A stretch of DNA of 64,000 bases from Arachis hypogaea (Eukaryota > Streptophyta > Magnoliopsida > Fabales > Fabaceae): contig NC_092048.1 of the NCBI RefSeq assembly GCF_003086295.3, positions 74,114,290-74,178,289 on the forward strand, written 5' to 3'. The notes beneath the pieces are model-generated. The model made no database searches and was not told the origin of the DNA. It worked only from the letters and a program-made list of their open reading frames with translations. Shown one piece after another: positions 60,592 through 64,000 of this stretch; the first letter of the stretch is position 1; each line of letters begins with the position of its first letter. The translations under genes and the position numbers were made by a program.

Positions 60592-61938
60592 GTGTCAGAT
60601 ACAAGAAGAGAGATCCCTACCTTTCATGAAACTGACGAAAGAATCCTCCGAAGGCTAAGAAGAGAAGCAAGAGAAAAAAATGTTGCTGAAGAGGAAGAAT
60701 CAGATGAAGAATACCACTGTGTGTTCCGTTTGTTGATTTATATGTCACAGGAAAGAAGAGAGGCCAGAGGGAAGGATATCATTGAAGAAGGAGTTTCTGA
60801 GAAAGAAGAACACCACAACATGAAGCCGCAACTCATTACACTAATCAAGAACAATTGTTCCTATGGTGGAAATCTATTGGAGGATCCTAAACAGCACCTA
60901 TCCCTTTTTCTGAGGACTTGTGGTGCTGTCAATCTCGATAGTATAAATCATGATACCTATAAGCTCTTGTTATTTCCTTTCTCACTAAAGGATGAAGCGG
61001 CATAATGGCTTGAAACCTTTCCCCAAGGAAGTATCACTAGTTGGGATGATTTGGTTGCCAAGTTTCTAGCCAAATTCTCCTCATCCTAACAAAACATCAA
61101 GATGAAAGAGGGAATACATCCTTTCATACAAGGAGAGGAAGAACCATTGTTCAAAGCATGGGAAAGATACAAGAAAGCAAGTGACAAAGTGGGTTTCCAA
61201 GCGTTCTATGAAGGATTAACCCCAGAAACAAAAAGAGCGGTGGATTACTTCTCAGATGGCCTACTCAACGCAACAGCAACCATCCAAGGAACTGCAGAGT
61301 TCAAAGACAAAAGAGCCAATAACCAACACTCATTTGAGACATCACGGAATGCAATTTCAGAAAAGGAAGTAATAAATCTTGAAGGAGTGAGGGCAATCAT
61401 GAATCAAAACAAACAGCTATACCAGCAAACTCAGCAACAATTGGAGTCAATAGCTAGACAAATTGATTTTCTACATTCTGCCACAGTGAATGCACAATTT
61501 CCACCATGGAAGCCACATTCTTATCTAAGAATGAGGGAATCTCAGCATCAGGAACAAAGGGACTTCAACTACAACAACCCCAACTTCCCGAACCTGCAAA
61601 AGCACCACCATACCAACAACAATCACTACATACCACCACACTACCCACCCCTCCAACCCCAGATACCTCACAACCAACAAATTTCACAACACTTTTATAA
61701 GATCACCAATTTGGAGATCTTAATAGAGAGAATGATGGAGCACCAAGAGGAGATAACATAGAACCAGAAAACCTCACTCAGAAGAATTGAGAGGCAAATG
61801 CAGCAACTGGCTAAGAACTTCGCAGAAATGGGTGAGAAGAGGGCTGAAGGAAAAGAATCACTCATCCAGGATGAGCATCACAAAGCAAAACCTCACTTAG
61901 GAGGAAACCAAAGGCAACAAAAGCCTCAACTTCCATGA
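60592..61938 (+). pseudogene. gag pseudogene of the non-autonomous element
   Basis: A single frame related to the gag at 26976-28370: SDTRREIPTFHETDERILRR near the start, KPQLITLIKNNCSYGG, then YKLLLFPFSLKDEAA, WLETFPQGSITSWDDLV and FYEGLTPETKRAVDY, a Gln/His/Pro/Asn-rich tail, and RIERQMQQLAKNF near the end. The start codon position reads GTG (60592) where the relative has ATG. In-frame stops lie at 61003 (TAA where the relative has CAA), 61087 (TAA) and 61759 (TAG) before the last stop at 61936. The N-terminal region lacks the ASYTFANPRHCGSSI block of the relative and instead repeats an acidic/basic module (RREAREKNVAEEEESDEE, then RREARGKDIIEEGVSEKEE). No protease or RT follows. Confidence 0.88.
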
Positions 61939-61983
61939 TCAGAGGATGAAGGATGTCAAGCTAATGACAATAAAAGAGCGCTT

Positions 61984-62001
61984 GTTGGGAGGCAACCCAA
62001 C
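61984..62001 (+). other. Hairpin GTTGGG-AGGCAA-CCCAAC
   Basis: Perfect 6-bp arms with a 6-base loop in the context GCGCTTGTTGGGAGGCAACC, shortly after the gag pseudogene. I recall this string from many plant Ty3/gypsy internal regions; its function is unknown to me. Confidence 0.6.
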
Positions 62002-63443
62002 CTGAGGTAGTTTTCTTTTCATAAGCTATTTTAATAAAAAGGTTAATTAGTTTTATCTATATTGCAAGAAGCTAAGTTTGGTGTTGCACACCAAAACAAT
62101 ATAAGGAAGAATGAAGGATTCCAAGTTTGGTATTCCACCAAAATCCCATCATAAAACACATTCTCACTTTCTGCATAATGCTAGCTTCAAGCATTTAGAT
62201 AAACTGGTTAACTATGCTGCCGTTTCCTAAGTTTCCAGTTTTGTCACTTTTAAAAAAGAAAAAGAGTTTTACACATGGTTAATCTGATGCACAAGGACCA
62301 TTGGCAAGGTACTAAGTTTGGTGTTCCCACACCAAAGTAAGTTCAAAAGCCCACAAATAAATCATGCATGCTAACCATTTTTCAAGTGCTTTGGGAACAA
62401 GCAACTTTCAATATCATTGCAGAGTGTCATACAAGCTTTTGGAAGGATTAAGCATCATCACCCAAAGAAATGAAAGAGGAATGCTAAACCCAGCAATGAG
62501 GATGATGAGGAGGAGGACAGCAAGCAGATTCCAAAAGGTTGTATTGTTCAGTGATTGTTTTATATCAGATACTGCTATGATTGAAAGTGATATAATACCC
62601 CTGCTTGTCTGCATAGTATAGTTTTTCTGTAATTCAATAATTAAGATGCTTGATTATTCACAACACTACACTTTTCACACTTGTTTGCACTCAATACTTC
62701 AAAAATGCATCACATGAAATGTTCTTTGAAAAGAAGGATTGAGGAATTAAACAAATTTGAGGCAAGCAAAAGATTAGGAGAAGTGGCGGTTCTAGTTGTA
62801 TGATAATGTATTGAGGCTGCATGCTTATGAAAACTTGCATGGGAGCTCATAGGCAGGACATGAAGTTCAAAGAAGTATTATGGAGATTCTCAAAAATTTA
62901 TTGATCCAAGAAGCAGCAAACAAAACAAAAGAAAATAAAGAAAATACAAGAACAAAAAGAACATGGCCCAAGGCTCTGAGCATCAATTACTAGGCAGAAA
63001 AGAAAGAAGAAACAAAAACTCAAAGAGTTGTTATCCTAGTAAATGCTTGTGGTCGAACTGTGTCAAAAAAAGAGGCTTGAGCAAGTAAATCCTTAGGGGT
63101 GCTTTAACACCTAATACCTTAAAACCAACTGGTTTAGGAGTATTGATTGAAAGCTTATCTAAAGAGCCGCTTTGAGACATGACACTTAGAGTCAAGGCCA
63201 AAGCAAAGAAACCATAAGCTGCTTCAAGGTGATTACATATAAAGAGACCTCCATGATACCATTTAGATGAAAATCCTAAGACCTAAGACTTCCAATATGT
63301 GGGGACTAGTCAGCACTGAAGCCCTTGCATGAGCATATAATTTAGAGTTCACCCCACTGTCACTTAATCACCTCACTCACAGGACTTTACAAGTTGTTCT
63401 TCAATCCGTCTTAATTACAAGAACCTTTGAACATAATTCATTT

Positions 63444-63463
63444 CTTGCTTGGGGACAAGCAAG
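63444..63463 (+). other. Perfect hairpin next to the 3' LTR
   Basis: CTTGCTTG-GGGA-CAAGCAAG, 8-bp arms and a 4-base loop, 17 bases before LTR D'. Confidence 0.75.
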
Positions 63464-63480
63464 CTTTAAGTTTGGTGTTG

Positions 63481-64000
63481 TGATGACAAGTCATCTTAGC
63501 CTAGTTTCACTAGCCTTTTTCTTTTGTTTTCAATTGATTTATGCACTTTCTTGAGCCATAAGCAAGCCAATTGGGTAGATTTCCATGTTTCCTTTGATTT
63601 AATCAACCATAGATGAATTAATGCAATTTCATGAGGATTTATGCTATAATTGCCATATATTATGAAAGAATGACAAACTCATGATTTTGAGCATAGCTTT
63701 GATGTGTTTGGTTGATTGATGATAGGTGAAGAAAGCTTGGAGAAAGGTTGAAGCAAGAAGGAATGGCTAGGAGCAAGAGAGAACAAAAAGTTTGAGCAAA
63801 AGTTTGCCTCAAACTTTAGCTCAAACTTTCGGATAAGTGAAAACACACCAGGGAACAAAAAGCTTGAGCCAACGTTTGCCTCAAACTTTTTGGCAAACGT
63901 TGGCATCACAAATCAACACCCTGGAGAGAAAAAGTTTGCGCCAACGTTTGCCTCAAACTTTTTGGCAAACGTTGGCGCCATCAGCAACACACCCTGGAGA
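63481..64000 (+). repeat. LTR D', start of the 3' LTR (family 1), cut by the window end
   Basis: Begins TGATGACAAGTCATC, with an intact 5' end. It aligns to LTR D from 56190 on with one substitution in about 510 bases (GTGTTTGGTTG against GTGTTTAGTTG). It contains the same first hairpin modules. Confidence 0.92.

Larger units (their letters stand above)
61939..63480 (+). other. Non-coding internal region up to the 3' LTR
   Basis: A stretch of 1.5 kb without recognisable protein. It holds a hairpin at 61984-62001, four AAGTTTGGTGTT-type motifs (62074, 62124 as a variant, 62314 and 63469), three of them followed by an inverted CACCAAA, and a perfect 8-bp-arm hairpin at 63444-63463 just before the 3' LTR. 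The last bases, TTTAAGTTTGGTGTTG, take the place of the plus-strand primer region; no clean polypurine tract is visible. Confidence 0.7.
56190..64000 (+). mobile_element. Non-autonomous Athila-type element with an embedded second LTR
   Basis: Plus-strand order: LTR D (56190-57927), PBS, leader ending in the gag ATG, LTR C (58145-60394), a second PBS, a second leader, gag pseudogene (to 61938), non-coding internal region, and the start of a 3' LTR (D', 63481 onward). D and D' differ at one site in about 510 comparable bases, so the outer LTRs are very young. There is no protease, RT or integrase; movement would need proteins in trans, for example from an element like that at 22897-30363. The internal second LTR-PBS-leader is abnormal and implies nesting followed by recombination. 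Confidence 0.85.

Overview
The window is repeat-dominated plant nuclear DNA, most likely pericentromeric or other heterochromatin of a legume. The LTR style (palindromic AACGTTGGC modules, LTR ends TGATGA...TCATCA, a tRNA-Asp primer site) makes me think of peanut (Arachis); this comes from recognition, not from a search. I see no intact host gene. Every coding remnant is LTR-retrotransposon gag or pol, and all are broken.

Layout. 1-21896 is one unbroken tandem array of a roughly 110-bp satellite in which every unit carries an A-tract of variable length (about 200 units). 21897-22896 is exactly 1000 N. 22897-30363 is the 5' half of a minus-strand Ty3/gypsy element of the Athila lineage: 5' LTR, tRNA-Asp PBS, gag, protease, RT/RNase H and integrase, cut by the gap and carrying many single-base frameshifts. 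It sits in a large, different LTR (30364-30798 plus 33073-36207), which is also split by a solo LTR (30799-33072) with a perfect 5-bp target-site duplication, ACCGC.

36208-45981 and 50742-56190 form one AT-rich satellite of about 330-bp monomers. It is organised as 5-monomer higher-order repeats (about 1.66 kb) on the left and 3-monomer repeats (about 0.98 kb) on the right. It is interrupted by a 4760-bp composite insertion (45982-50741): a 4.3-kb LTR plus a complete 461-bp TRIM, with a single AAAAT duplication around the pair.

56190-64000 is a recent Athila-type, gag-only (non-autonomous) structure. Its outer LTRs are nearly identical, but it contains a second LTR of another family, with its own PBS, leader and gag pseudogene, placed directly behind the first gag ATG.

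The most interesting signals are (1) all four combinations of two LTR bodies with two U5 ends, which implies template switching between families in a window of about 40 bp; (2) the change of higher-order period across the AT satellite; (3) the LTR+TRIM composite sharing one target duplication; and (4) long-range block duplications in the A-tract satellite. Many indels look like long-read consensus errors, so frameshifts should be read with care. I found no new protein-coding system.
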